A program made the translations under genes and the position numbers. The notes beneath the pieces were generated by a model that was not told where the DNA came from, ran no database searches, and saw only the letters and a program-made list of their open reading frames with translations. Of a stretch of 16,620 nucleotides of DNA, positions 1 to 7,127 are shown piece after piece. Origin of the DNA: Desulfarculus sp. (GTDB lineage: Bacteria; Desulfobacterota; Desulfarculia; Desulfarculales; Desulfarculaceae); NCBI GenBank assembly GCA_020216805.1, contig JAIWNN010000135.1, forward strand, positions 1-16,620, given 5' to 3'. Position 1 is the stretch's first letter; each line of letters opens with the position of its first letter.

Positions 1-542
1 GCCGCCACCGGCCCCTGGGGCCGCTTGATGTAGGGCGGCAGGGGCGTCTGGCCCCAGCGCCGGGCCAGCTCCAGGCCGGCCAGCGGCAGGGCGACCAGGG
101 CCCGTCCGCGCTCGCCCCGCTCCAGCACCCGGGCCTTCAGATCCGGGGCGCCCTCCAGGGCCAACTCCCGTCCCGGGGCCAGGGCGCCCAGACCACGCAA
201 CAGGACCTGGTGGACCTCGCCGCCGCCGGGCAGGCGGCGCGCCGGCGCGGCCGGGGACAACAGCAGCATCTCCACCCGGCCGCCGCTGGGCTTGCGCCAG
301 TGGGTCCGGGCCGGCACCACCTTGGTGTCGTTGATCACCAAGAGATCGCCCGGGGCCAAGAGCCGGGTCAGGCGGGCCACCCGCTCATGCCGCCAGCCGT
401 CGCCTCCCCGGGGCAGGAACATCAGACGCGCCTGCACCCGCCGTTGGGCCGGACTCTGGGCGATCCGCTCCGGCGGTAAGAAATAGTCATACCCGGCCAG
501 AGGATCGGCCCCTGAGCCGGGCGCCTGGCTGGCTGGGAGCAT
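1..542 (-). CDS. queA: S-adenosylmethionine:tRNA ribosyltransferase-isomerase QueA (partial, N-terminal ~180 residues)
   Basis: QueA transfers and isomerises the ribosyl group of SAM onto 7-aminomethyl-7-deazaguanine in tRNA, giving epoxyqueuosine at the wobble position; it acts in the cytoplasm. The minus-strand translation shows family landmarks in order: YDYFLPPERIAQSP near residue 18, a Q-R-R-x-Q-A-R-L-M segment, GDLLVINDTKVVPAR, a KPSGGRVEMLLL strand, and LPPYIKRP near the window edge. The C-terminal half lies outside the window. The chosen ATG (540-542) is preceded by GGAG about six bases upstream; an in-frame GTG lies immediately before it and cannot be excluded. The first ~17 residues are rich in Ala, Gly and Pro and extend beyond the usual QueA start. 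A promoter at 717-745 points at it, leaving a leader of about 170 nt. The family assignment is secure. Confidence 0.93.
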   Translation of the reverse strand, partial: MLPASQAPGSGADPLAGYDYFLPPERIAQSPAQRRVQARLMFLPRGGDGWRHERVARLTRLLAPGDLLVINDTKVVPARTHWRKPSGGRVEMLLLSPAAPARRLPGGGEVHQVLLRGLGALAPGRELALEGAPDLKARVLERGERGRALVALPLAGLELARRWGQTPLPPYIKRPQGPVA

Positions 543-855
543 CACGCACTCCGCCACTGCTCCGAGGACCGGAACGGTACGAACCTGGCCGGAATCCCCC
601 CCCGAACCTGATGTTTTCCGGGGAAAACGCGCCTCGGCCAGCCACCGATCCCGGCCCGAACACCGACCGGCGATGGGCCAAAACGTGTGTCAGGCCCGAT
701 GCCTATAAAGGTTGATATGATATGCCCAGGTTCATGGCTTGTCAAGTTGCCCCGGTGACGGTCAATTTCAGCTTGACAGGTCTAGCCGATCAAACGAGGA
801 TAGAGACCCAATGATTTCCTGATAACAAAACTCCTAGCCAGGCCGGGGGAAGATC
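543..855. other. Intergenic region with divergent promoter signals
   Basis: This 313-bp gap holds the queA promoter (717-745) and queA leader. A 7-bp dyad, GTTTTCC-GG-GGAAAAC, lies at 613-628 inside the leader. On the plus strand a TTGACA at 773-778 could be the -35 of the small zinc-ribbon gene at 856, but the candidate -10 around 796-804 is poor. No convincing coding sequence was found: short open frames here lack SD sites and family-like content. Confidence 0.5.
717..745 (-). promoter_or_regulatory. Sigma70-type promoter for queA
   Basis: Read on the minus strand, a perfect TTGACA (-35, positions 745-740) is followed after exactly 17 bases by TATCAT (-10, 722-717). Transcription would begin near 710 and run into queA. 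This is one of the best promoter matches in the window. It implies an untranslated leader of about 170 nt in which no gene was recognised. Confidence 0.7.
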
Positions 856-1035
856 ATGTCCCAGGTTTATGTGACTTGCAAGACCGAGGAATGCGGCGCG
901 GAAATCCTCGCCCCTGATTCCGTTCAGGTGCCCGAGGACCAGTTGGCCGCGGTGCTGCACAAGAAAAACTACTACCTCTGCCCCAAGTGCGGCAAGGTGG
1001 GGATCTATCTCAAGGAAGACCACCACTACGCCTAA
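856..1035 (+). CDS. Small zinc-ribbon protein, 59 aa, function unknown
   Basis: I do not recognise a named family. The protein begins MSQVYVTCKTEECGAEIL and ends with YYLCPKCGKVGIYLKED plus HHYA. Four cysteines form two pairs, C8/C13 (C-x4-C) and C42/C45 (CPKCG knuckle), separated by about 28 residues, as in a single zinc ribbon that binds one zinc ion. The wide C-x4-C first pair is less usual than CxxC. The ATG has a good SD (GGGGGAAG ending about three to five bases before it), which with the zinc-ribbon pattern supports a real gene despite its small size. It lies between the divergent queA promoter and the convergent gene at 1090-1791, and a possible hairpin terminator follows at 1054-1085. 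It is probably cytoplasmic because no export signal is visible. A role in nucleic-acid or protein binding would be a guess. Confidence 0.75.
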   Translation: MSQVYVTCKTEECGAEILAPDSVQVPEDQLAAVLHKKNYYLCPKCGKVGIYLKEDHHYA

Positions 1036-1053
1036 GCGGCTGCGTGCTGTCGC

Positions 1054-1085
1054 CCTGGGCCGTCGACTCGCGCCGGCGGCCCAGG
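1054..1085. terminator. Possible hairpin terminator between convergent genes
   Basis: CCTGGGCCG (1054-1062) and CGGCCCAGG (1077-1085) form a perfect 9-bp stem with a 14-nt loop, placed in the 54-bp gap between the converging zinc-ribbon gene and the 1090-1791 gene. On the plus strand only CCTTTC follows, so the U-tract is weak. The position makes termination plausible in either direction, but Rho dependence or a simple stability hairpin is equally possible. Confidence 0.4.
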
Positions 1086-1089
1086 CCTT

Positions 1090-1791
1090 TCAGCCCTGCT
1101 TGCGCTCGCGCCTGACCAAGCGGCGAATGCCAAGACTGGCCACCAGGCGCAGAAACTCCACCACCAGCAATCCGCCCAGGACGATGGCCGAAATGGTGGC
1201 GATGCGGGGCAGGAAATTGTCCCAGGACCAGGCCCGGCCGGAAAAGATGCCCTCGTCCTCCAGCAGGAACGAGAACAACTTGAAGCCGGTGGAGGGGCGC
1301 TCGTGCGGCGCGGCGGTGACCTTGCCGATCTGCTCCTGGGGGTTGAACAGGCGGAAGGCCCTCTCCAGGGCTTCTTCCTCCGGGAAGGGCGGCCGCTCAC
1401 GGGTCAGGCGCACTTGCAGGCGTTTATCCAGCCGATTCAGGCGGCTGGCGCTTTCCAGAAACTGCTGGGTCGCGGCCAGGGGCACGCGCGTCTCGGTGGT
1501 GGCCTGGTAGCGCCGCCAGGACTCCCAGTTCTCGTCGCGGAGCATGCGCTCGCCCAGGACCTCCAGGGTCTCGGGCTCCCCCCAGGCCCGGTACCCCATC
1601 TCCAACGAGGTCAGCGGCTCCAGGGTGAAGCGGAACTCGTCCTGCTCCCAACCCGCCGACCAGCCTATCATTTCGTGGCCGGTGACCATGACGGCTCCGG
1701 CCGCGGCCGGCCCCAGCCCCACCAGCGCCAAGGCTAGGGCTGCGATCCGTCCGGCCAACCAACCCCGATTGTGCAAGCGGCGCGGGCTCAT
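1090..1791 (-). CDS. Unrecognised exported protein with C-terminal membrane anchor, 233 aa
   Basis: No family is recognised. The N-terminus has basic residues (MSPRRLHNRGW), a hydrophobic stretch at about 14-34 and small residues after it, consistent with a signal peptide or N-terminal anchor. Residues ~37-190 are soluble and polar, rich in Glu, Arg and Trp, with the segment GWSAGWEQDEFRFTLEPL near 43-60. A single hydrophobic helix at ~196-220 is followed by a strongly basic tail (RRLVRRERKQG), which by the positive-inside rule should lie in the cytoplasm. The topology suggests a periplasmic domain tethered to the inner membrane. The ATG at 1789-1791 has AGGG a few bases upstream. The gene is divergent from the YIP1-family gene and convergent with the zinc-ribbon gene, so it is probably monocistronic. 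Consistent GC-rich codon use supports coding on this strand. Function cannot be assigned. Confidence 0.75.
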   Translation of the reverse strand: MSPRRLHNRGWLAGRIAALALALVGLGPAAAGAVMVTGHEMIGWSAGWEQDEFRFTLEPLTSLEMGYRAWGEPETLEVLGERMLRDENWESWRRYQATTETRVPLAATQQFLESASRLNRLDKRLQVRLTRERPPFPEEEALERAFRLFNPQEQIGKVTAAPHERPSTGFKLFSFLLEDEGIFSGRAWSWDNFLPRIATISAIVLGGLLVVEFLRLVASLGIRRLVRRERKQG

Positions 1792-1854
1792 GGCCCTAAA
1801 TCTAGCACGGCCGGTCCCAGGCTGGCTAGGGCGGCCAATGAGGCCTAGCCCCTA

Positions 1855-1883
1855 TTGACAACGCCGCCTCTCTGACCTAAGGT
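1855..1883 (+). promoter_or_regulatory. Sigma70-type promoter for the YIP1-family gene
   Basis: TTGACA at 1855-1860 is followed after 17 bases by TAAGGT at 1878-1883, which keeps the most important -10 positions (T1, A2, T6). Transcription would start near 1890, giving a leader of about 30 nt before the GTG start at 1922. Confidence 0.6.
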
Positions 1884-1921
1884 GCTGCTGATTGGTGACA
1901 AATCGATAACTGGAGGTTAGC

Positions 1922-2542
1922 GTGGCCGCGATGCCCCCGGCAATGGAATTCCACTGGCGACGGCCTCAGACCTTCGTGCCCCTGGCCATGGCCGCCACCA
2001 CCAGCCCAAGGGCCTTTTTCGCGGCCATGCCCAGGGACGGCGGCTGGCTGCCGCCCCTGGCCTTCCTGCTGGTGGCCCAGGGAATACCGGCTCTGGTCCA
2101 GGCCGGATTACAGATTCCCCAGCACGGCCTGGCCGCCTTGGTCGGCATGGCGACCTTTCTGCTCAAGCGCATGACCTATTGTCTGGTCTTCACCGGCCTG
2201 ATCTGGCTGATGGCGCGTTTTGCCGCCCGGGCCAGCATCGGCTTTGAGACCACTCTGCGGGTGTTTTGCTATTCCTCGGGGATTTGGATCGCCTCGGTGG
2301 CGGTTTCGCTGCTTTCGCTGGCCCCGGCGGCCCTGGTCATCGTGTTGGTGGTGCTCTATCACCTCTACCTGATCCAGGCCGGGTTGCAGGTGGTGGGCGA
2401 CATCCCTACTTTCCAAGCTATCTTGTCGGTGTTGCTGGCGATCGTGGCCTTCATGCTGCTCTGGGTCTTTCTGGCGCCGCCGCTGGGGCTGACACCGCCT
2501 CCCACCGCCTCGCCGCCGCCCCTGTCTCCCGGCCAACCCTGA
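1922..2542 (+). CDS. YIP1-family integral membrane protein, 206 aa
   Basis: Proteins of the bacterial YIP1 family (Yip1 domain) are small multi-spanning inner-membrane proteins of largely unknown function. Here a polar N-terminus is followed by the family-like segment SPRAFFAAMPRDGGWLPPL, then about five hydrophobic stretches at roughly 45-63, 72-98, 112-130, 132-152 and 162-187. A Pro/Ser-rich tail ends the protein. The GTG start at 1922-1924 is chosen because a TGGAGG SD (1911-1916) lies five bases upstream; the nearby ATG at 1931 would be too far from it. A promoter at 1855-1883 precedes it. It lies 109 bp upstream of the exporter adaptor and may be co-transcribed with it, although a weak -10-like CATAAT at 2580 could start the exporter separately. 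The membrane topology is clear; the YIP1 assignment is from sequence flavour and is moderately certain. Confidence 0.72.
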   Translation: MAAMPPAMEFHWRRPQTFVPLAMAATTSPRAFFAAMPRDGGWLPPLAFLLVAQGIPALVQAGLQIPQHGLAALVGMATFLLKRMTYCLVFTGLIWLMARFAARASIGFETTLRVFCYSSGIWIASVAVSLLSLAPAALVIVLVVLYHLYLIQAGLQVVGDIPTFQAILSVLLAIVAFMLLWVFLAPPLGLTPPPTASPPPLSPGQP

Positions 2543-2600
2543 TCTGGGTCCAGCGCTAGAAAAATCCTCATCCCGCCTGCATAATTAGGCCGGATCAGGG
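2537..2600. repeat. Separated 8-bp inverted repeat flanking a -10-like motif
   Basis: CCCTGATC (2537-2544, overlapping the end of the YIP1-family gene) is the reverse complement of GATCAGGG (2593-2600). The 48-bp interval contains CATAAT at 2580-2585, a possible -10 for the exporter operon with no clear -35. It could be a chance repeat, a long-loop RNA stem or an operator pair. Evidence is thin. Confidence 0.25.
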
Positions 2601-2651
2601 AAAAAGCCCAGGGCAGGGATCGCGCGGCCTCCACCCACTCCAGCCAGCGAG

Positions 2652-3794
2652 ATGGTCTTGCGCATGAAAAAGGTCCTCAAACTGATCGTGGTCCTGGTCC
2701 TGGTGGCCGCCGCCGCCTGGGGCGGCTGGAGCTATTGGCGGTCCAGCCACCAACCCGCCCCCGCGGTGACGGGGACCGAGACCCAGGTCCGCCAGGGCGA
2801 CATCCGCCGCCTGGTCAGCAGCACCGGCACCGTCAAGCCCCAGGTCGGGGCCCAGGTCAACGTCAGCACCCGGGTCAGCGGCCGGGTGGAGAGCCTGTTG
2901 GTGTCCATCGGCCAGGAGGTCAAGGCCGGCCAGGTGGTGGCGGTGATCGAACACAAGGATCTGCAGGCCAAGCTGGAGCAGGCCAAGGCCCAGCTCAACG
3001 AGGTCCAGGTCCAGGTCAACCAGGCCCGGGTGGACCTCAAGCGCCAGGAGGCCCTCAAGGCCGAGGATCTGGTTAGCCAGGACGCGGTGGACAAGGCCCG
3101 CCAGCAGCTCGAAGTCCTGGTGGCCCGGCTGGAGTCCAACCGGGCCCAAGTGGCCACCGCCCAGGTCAACCTGGACTTCGCCACCATCCGCTCGCCCATC
3201 GACGGCGTGGTGGCCACCATCGCCACCCAGCAGGGCGAGACCGTGGCCGCCAGCCTCAACGCCCCCACCTTCATGACCGTGGTGGATCTGGGCCGCCTGC
3301 TGGTGGAGGACTACGTGGACGAGACCGACATCGGCCTGGTCAAGTTGGGGCAAAAGGCGTTTTTCACCGTGGAGGCTTTCCCGGACCGTCGCTTCAAGGC
3401 CGAGGTCCAGGCCATTCGCCCGGCGGCCAAGCTGGTGGACGACGTGGTCTACTACACCGTGGATCTCAAGATCATGGACGAGTACCGGGGTCTTTTGAAG
3501 CCGGAGATGACCGCCAACGTCTCGATCGTGGTGGACCAGCGCCAGGACGTGCTCTGGGTCCCCACCGCCGCGGTGCGGCGCCGAGGCAGCGAAAGCCTGG
3601 TATTCCTTAAGGAAAACGGTGAGGTCCGCCAGGTTCCGGTCAAGGTGGGCTGGAGCGAGGGCGCCCGCACCCAGATCCTGGAGGGTCTCAGCGCCGGCCA
3701 GACCGTGGTCATCCCCAGCTCCAACCTGGCCGGCCCCAACGGGCCGGCTGGAGGACCGGGCGGCCCCGGTGGGCCGGGCCGCCCCGGGCGCTGA
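2652..3794 (+). CDS. MacA/HlyD-like periplasmic adaptor of an ABC exporter, 380 aa
   Basis: Adaptors of this family sit in the periplasm anchored to the inner membrane and link an ABC permease to an outer-membrane channel. Residues 6-28 form one N-terminal helix. Two halves of a lipoyl-like domain (VSGRVESLLVSIGQEVKAGQ at ~75-94 and IRSPIDGVVATIATQQGETV at ~179-198) flank an alpha-helical hairpin at ~102-172. Beta-barrel and membrane-proximal domains follow (KLGQKAFFTVEAFP, KPEMTANVSIVVDQ, VLWVPTAAV). The final ~20 residues are a low-complexity Gly/Pro tail. The start is uncertain: ATG at 2652 and ATG at 2664 (MKKVLK) both lack a strong SD, and the second gives a more typical N-terminus. The ATPase gene starts nine bases after this stop, so both belong to one operon. 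The substrate cannot be read from the sequence. No TolC-type gene is in the window. Confidence 0.9.
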   Translation: MVLRMKKVLKLIVVLVLVAAAAWGGWSYWRSSHQPAPAVTGTETQVRQGDIRRLVSSTGTVKPQVGAQVNVSTRVSGRVESLLVSIGQEVKAGQVVAVIEHKDLQAKLEQAKAQLNEVQVQVNQARVDLKRQEALKAEDLVSQDAVDKARQQLEVLVARLESNRAQVATAQVNLDFATIRSPIDGVVATIATQQGETVAASLNAPTFMTVVDLGRLLVEDYVDETDIGLVKLGQKAFFTVEAFPDRRFKAEVQAIRPAAKLVDDVVYYTVDLKIMDEYRGLLKPEMTANVSIVVDQRQDVLWVPTAAVRRRGSESLVFLKENGEVRQVPVKVGWSEGARTQILEGLSAGQTVVIPSSNLAGPNGPAGGPGGPGGPGRPGR

Positions 3795-3802
3795 GGAAGC
3801 GC

Positions 3803-4543
3803 GTGATCCATCTCCGGGGCATCACCAAGATCTACGCCACCGGCAAGGTCACCACCCCGGCCCTGCTGGGAGTGGACCTGGACGTGGCCCGAGGCGAGTT
3901 CGCGGCCATCATGGGTCCCTCCGGGTCGGGCAAATCCACGGTGATGCACATCATGGGCCTCCTGGACCGACCCACCGACGGCAGTTACCTCCTCGACGGC
4001 CAGGAGGTAACCGGGCTGAGCGACGACGCCCTGTCCGCTCTGCGCAACCAGCGCATGGGCTTCGTCTTCCAGTCCTTCCACCTGCTGTCCACCGCCACGG
4101 CTCTGAAAAACGTCCTGCTGCCCTTTGTCTACGCCCCCCGCTATCCGGCCGACGCCGAGGAGCGCGGCCGGCGGGCGCTGACCGCGGTGGGCCTGAAGCA
4201 CCGCCTGCACCACCGCCCCGGCGAGCTCTCCGGCGGCGAGTGCCAGCGGGTGGCGGTGGCCAGGGCCCTGGTCACCGACCCCGAGGTCATCTTCGCCGAC
4301 GAGCCCACCGGCAACCTGGACCGCCGCGCCACCTACGAGGTGATGGCCATTCTGCAGCGGCTCAACCGCGAGGCCGGCAAGACCGTGATCCTGGTCACCC
4401 ACGACAACCACGTGGGCGAGATGTGCCGCCGGGTGGTGCGCCTGGTCTATGGCCGCATCGAGAGCGACACCACCGCGCCCGCGCCCCTGGACGCCGCCGC
4501 TCTGCTGGCCGCCCTGCCCCCCCGGGAGGAGGACCGGCGGTGA
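3803..4543 (+). CDS. MacB/LolD-type ABC transporter ATP-binding protein, 246 aa
   Basis: This cytoplasmic ATPase would power the two permeases downstream. Motifs appear in order: Walker A GPSGSGKS (38-45), Q-loop Q90 in FVFQSFHLL, ABC signature LSGGE (142-146), Walker B VIFADEPTG (162-170) with the following NLD, and H-loop H200 in LVTHD. HIMGLLDRPT after Walker A is typical of the MacB/LolD/FtsE branch. The residue after LSGGE is Cys (LSGGECQR) where Gln is most common. The ATPase is a separate protein, whereas in E. coli MacB it is fused to the permease. The GTG start at 3803 has GAGGA about five bases upstream. The last bases overlap the GTG of the first permease (GTGA), indicating translational coupling. 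The ~25 residues after the H-loop region are Ala/Pro-rich and not conserved in the family as I know it. Confidence 0.94.
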   Translation: MIHLRGITKIYATGKVTTPALLGVDLDVARGEFAAIMGPSGSGKSTVMHIMGLLDRPTDGSYLLDGQEVTGLSDDALSALRNQRMGFVFQSFHLLSTATALKNVLLPFVYAPRYPADAEERGRRALTAVGLKHRLHHRPGELSGGECQRVAVARALVTDPEVIFADEPTGNLDRRATYEVMAILQRLNREAGKTVILVTHDNHVGEMCRRVVRLVYGRIESDTTAPAPLDAAALLAALPPREEDRR

Positions 4544-5754
4544 ACCGTCTGGGGCGGATGGCCCTCCAGGCCCTGCGCGCCATCTGGGCCGAGCGCGGCT
4601 ACGCCGCTCTGATGATGATCGGCCTGGTTATCGGCATCAGCTCGGTGACGGTGATCTACGAGATGGGCGAGGGCGTGCGCTCCCAGGTGGTGAGCATGAT
4701 GTCCTCCATGGGCTTTGGCGCCGACGCCTTTTTCGTGGCCTCGGGCAGCCGCCGGGCCGGCTTCCGCCGGGGTGGCGGGGCCCGGGTCCTCACCGAAAAG
4801 GACCTGTCGGAGATCAGCCGCCTGGTCAACGTGGACCTGGTGGTGCCCCAGCTCAGCATCAACCGCGACCGGATCAGCGCCGGCTCCCGCCACACCCTCT
4901 CCAACATCTCCGGGGTGGACATCCACTACGCCGCCTCCCGGCGCTGGGACCTGGCCCAGGGCCGTTTCCTGGTGGCGGCCGACGACCGCGACAAGCGTCG
5001 GGTGGCGGTGCTGGGCGCCTCCACCGCCAAGGAGTTGTTCCCGGATGGATCGGCGGTGGGCCGCTCCATCCGCATCGGAACCAGCCCCTTCCTGGTGGTG
5101 GGGGTCCTGGCCGCCAAGGGTTTCGCGCCCTCGGGCCACGACCGCGACGACCGGGTGCTGGTGCCCCTGTCCACCGCCCAGCGCCGGCTGAGCAAGGAGG
5201 ACAAGTTCAGCGCCGCGCGGGTGAACCTGGTGGACGCCGGGCAGGTCTCGGACACGGTGGAGGAGGTGCGCGCGATCCTGCGCGCCAACCACCACCTGGG
5301 GCCGGAGGTGCCCGACGACTTCACCATCGTCACCCCGGACTCGCTGTTGGAGATGGTCACCCGCCAAAGCCAGGCCATGGTGGCGATGCTGACCTTCATC
5401 GCGGCGGTCAGTCTGTTCGTCAGCGGCATCGTGATCATGAACATCATGCTGGTGGCGGTCAGCGAGCGGGCCCACGAGATCGGGGTGCGCCGGGCGGTGG
5501 GGGCCACCCGGGGCGACGTCATGGCCCAGATCCTGATGGAATCGCTGTTGGTGGCGCTGATGGGCGGGCTCTGCGGCCTGGGCTTGGGGATGCTGCTGGC
5601 CCGAGGCATCGGGGCGGGTATGGACCTGCCGGTGGCCTTCAGCCTGCCCGGCTTCGGCCTCTCCTTTCTGTTCAGCTCCGGGGTGGGTCTGGTCTTCGGG
5701 GTCTTTCCCGCCCGCCGGGCGGCCAACCTGGAGCCGGTGGAATGCCTGCGTTAA
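4540..5754 (+). CDS. MacB/FtsX-type ABC exporter permease (first of two), 404 aa
   Basis: The protein has the MacB layout: one N-terminal helix (~22-42, ending in TVIYEMGEG), a large periplasmic domain (~45-275), then three helices at ~281-306, ~334-356 and ~370-390. The cytoplasmic loop SERAHEIGVRRAVGATRGDV (~308-327) is the hallmark segment that contacts the ATPase in this family, and PARRAANLEPVECLR ends the protein as expected. The periplasmic stretch GFRRGGGARV near 75-83 is Gly/Arg-rich. The GTG at 4540 is chosen because it overlaps the ATPase stop codon and has GGAGGAGG about eight bases upstream. Translation in this frame is open further upstream, but that part is the shadow of the ATPase gene. 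It probably pairs with the next permease as a heterodimer. Confidence 0.9.
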   Translation: MNRLGRMALQALRAIWAERGYAALMMIGLVIGISSVTVIYEMGEGVRSQVVSMMSSMGFGADAFFVASGSRRAGFRRGGGARVLTEKDLSEISRLVNVDLVVPQLSINRDRISAGSRHTLSNISGVDIHYAASRRWDLAQGRFLVAADDRDKRRVAVLGASTAKELFPDGSAVGRSIRIGTSPFLVVGVLAAKGFAPSGHDRDDRVLVPLSTAQRRLSKEDKFSAARVNLVDAGQVSDTVEEVRAILRANHHLGPEVPDDFTIVTPDSLLEMVTRQSQAMVAMLTFIAAVSLFVSGIVIMNIMLVAVSERAHEIGVRRAVGATRGDVMAQILMESLLVALMGGLCGLGLGMLLARGIGAGMDLPVAFSLPGFGLSFLFSSGVGLVFGVFPARRAANLEPVECLR

Positions 5755-6980
5755 GCGGCCGTCTGGCGCGCCTGGCCGCCGCCGCCTGGGAGGGGGTGGC
5801 CAGTCGGCGGACGCGCTCGGGCCTGGCCGCCCTGGGTCTGATGGTGGGGGTGGCGGCGGTGGTGCTGATGGTGGCCATCGGCCAGGGCACCCGCAACCAT
5901 GTTCTCAGCCAGGTCACGGCCCTGGGCAGCGACCTGATCACGGTCTGGGCGGCCAAGAGCGCCCCCACCGGGGCCCGGATCACCACCAGCAAGGACAAGG
6001 CCTCCCTCTCCCCGGCCGACGCCCAGGTCTTGGGCCGCATGCACGGCGTGCGTTACGCGGTGCCGGGCATCAACCGCAGCCAAAGGATCAGCGCCCAGGG
6101 GGTGACCACCGACACCACCCTGGTGGTGGCCCCGCCGGAGATCTTCGCGGTGGAGGGCCACCTCCCGGTGGAGGGCCATTTCTACGGCGAGCGCGAGGAG
6201 CGCCTGGCCCAGCGGGTGGCGGTGGTTGGTCCCAGTCTGCGCCAGCGCCTGGTGGGCGAGGCCAGCCTGGTGGGCCAGACCATCGAGATCAAGAAGCAGC
6301 CTTTCCTGGTCATCGCCGAGCTGGCCCCCAAGGGCCTGGACCCCAACGGCACCGACCTGGACGACCGCCTCTACCTGCCCCTGCGCACCGGCTTGAGCCG
6401 GCTGCTGGGCGGCCGGCGGCACGTGGACTACATCACCGTGCAGGGCGACGGCAGCTACAGCCTGGATCAGCTCCAGGAGGAGATCCGCGCCCTCTTGCGC
6501 CAGCGTCACCGCCTGACCGAGCCCGGCCAGCGCGACGATTTCAACATCCACACCCAGTTGGAGACCATCCAGACCCAGGAGGAGTCCAGCCGTCTGTTCA
6601 GCGCCCTGATCACCGGGGTGGCCGGCATCAGCCTCCTGGTGGCCGGCATCGGCATCATGGCGGTGATGCTGATCGGCGTGCGCGAGCGCACCCCGGAGAT
6701 CGGCGTGCGCCGGGCGGTGGGGGCCCGGCGGCGCGACATCCTGGTTCATTTCCTGCTGGAGGCCCTGATCCTGGGACTGGGCGGAGGTCTGGCCGGCGCG
6801 GCCTTGGGCCTGGGCCTGGCCGCGTCGGTGCGCCGTTTCAGCGACCTGTCCTATCCCCTGCCCTGGTTCGCGGCCGGGGTGGCGCTGGTGGTCAGTCTGA
6901 GCATCGCGCTGGTCTTTGGCCTTTGGCCGGCCCGGCGGGCGGCGGCCCTGACCCCGGTGGAGGCGGTGCGCGACGCCTAG
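5742..6980 (+). CDS. MacB/FtsX-type ABC exporter permease (second of two), 412 aa
   Basis: This paralogue of the preceding permease has the same layout: first helix ~28-46, periplasmic domain ~50-283, helices at ~286-311, ~335-360 and ~373-395, the ATPase-contact loop RERTPEIGVRRAVGARRRDI (~314-333), and the ending PARRAAALTPVEAVRDA. Both permeases share the periplasmic landmark of a variable segment followed by a D-D-R-L/V-x-L/V-P-L strand (DLDDRLYLPL here, DRDDRVLVPL in the first). The ATG at 5742 lies inside the end of the first permease gene, overlapping it by 13 bp, with GGAG about eight bases upstream, so the two are translationally coupled. The divergent sequences argue for a heterodimeric permease rather than a recent duplication. 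It is the last gene of the exporter operon. No clear terminator follows before the next promoter. Confidence 0.9.
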   Translation: MPALSGRLARLAAAAWEGVASRRTRSGLAALGLMVGVAAVVLMVAIGQGTRNHVLSQVTALGSDLITVWAAKSAPTGARITTSKDKASLSPADAQVLGRMHGVRYAVPGINRSQRISAQGVTTDTTLVVAPPEIFAVEGHLPVEGHFYGEREERLAQRVAVVGPSLRQRLVGEASLVGQTIEIKKQPFLVIAELAPKGLDPNGTDLDDRLYLPLRTGLSRLLGGRRHVDYITVQGDGSYSLDQLQEEIRALLRQRHRLTEPGQRDDFNIHTQLETIQTQEESSRLFSALITGVAGISLLVAGIGIMAVMLIGVRERTPEIGVRRAVGARRRDILVHFLLEALILGLGGGLAGAALGLGLAASVRRFSDLSYPLPWFAAGVALVVSLSIALVFGLWPARRAAALTPVEAVRDA

Positions 6981-7025
6981 GTCCGGCTACTGAATCGAAA
7001 TTGTTGCACAAGCCAACTTTGTTCC

Positions 7026-7054
7026 TTGGCCGGATGGCGACGGTTTGCTATCAT
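7026..7054 (+). promoter_or_regulatory. Sigma70-type promoter for the hydrolase-PAS gene
   Basis: TTGGCC at 7026-7031 and TATCAT at 7049-7054 are separated by exactly 17 bases. Transcription would begin near 7061, giving a leader of about 67 nt. A transcript starting here supports the ATG at 7128 over the upstream in-frame TTG at 7026. Confidence 0.55.
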
Positions 7055-7127
7055 TGGTCAGACCAGCCTGCCAGCCCCTCAAGCGACTGCCAACCTTACT
7101 TGCCCGGCGGGAGTCAGACAAACTGCC

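Noticed and set aside
3619..4539. Upstream extension of the first permease frame
   Set aside because: It is an Arg/Pro-rich shadow of the adaptor and ATPase genes. The GTG at 4540 overlaps the ATPase stop and has an SD.
4449..5741. Upstream extension of the second permease frame
   Set aside because: This part is the out-of-frame shadow of the first permease. MacB-like content begins at the ATG at 5742, which has an SD.
7026..7127. N-terminal extension of the hydrolase-PAS protein from a TTG at 7026
   Set aside because: The TTG is the apparent -35 of the promoter, so it would not be in the transcript, and the extra residues do not resemble a hydrolase N-terminus.
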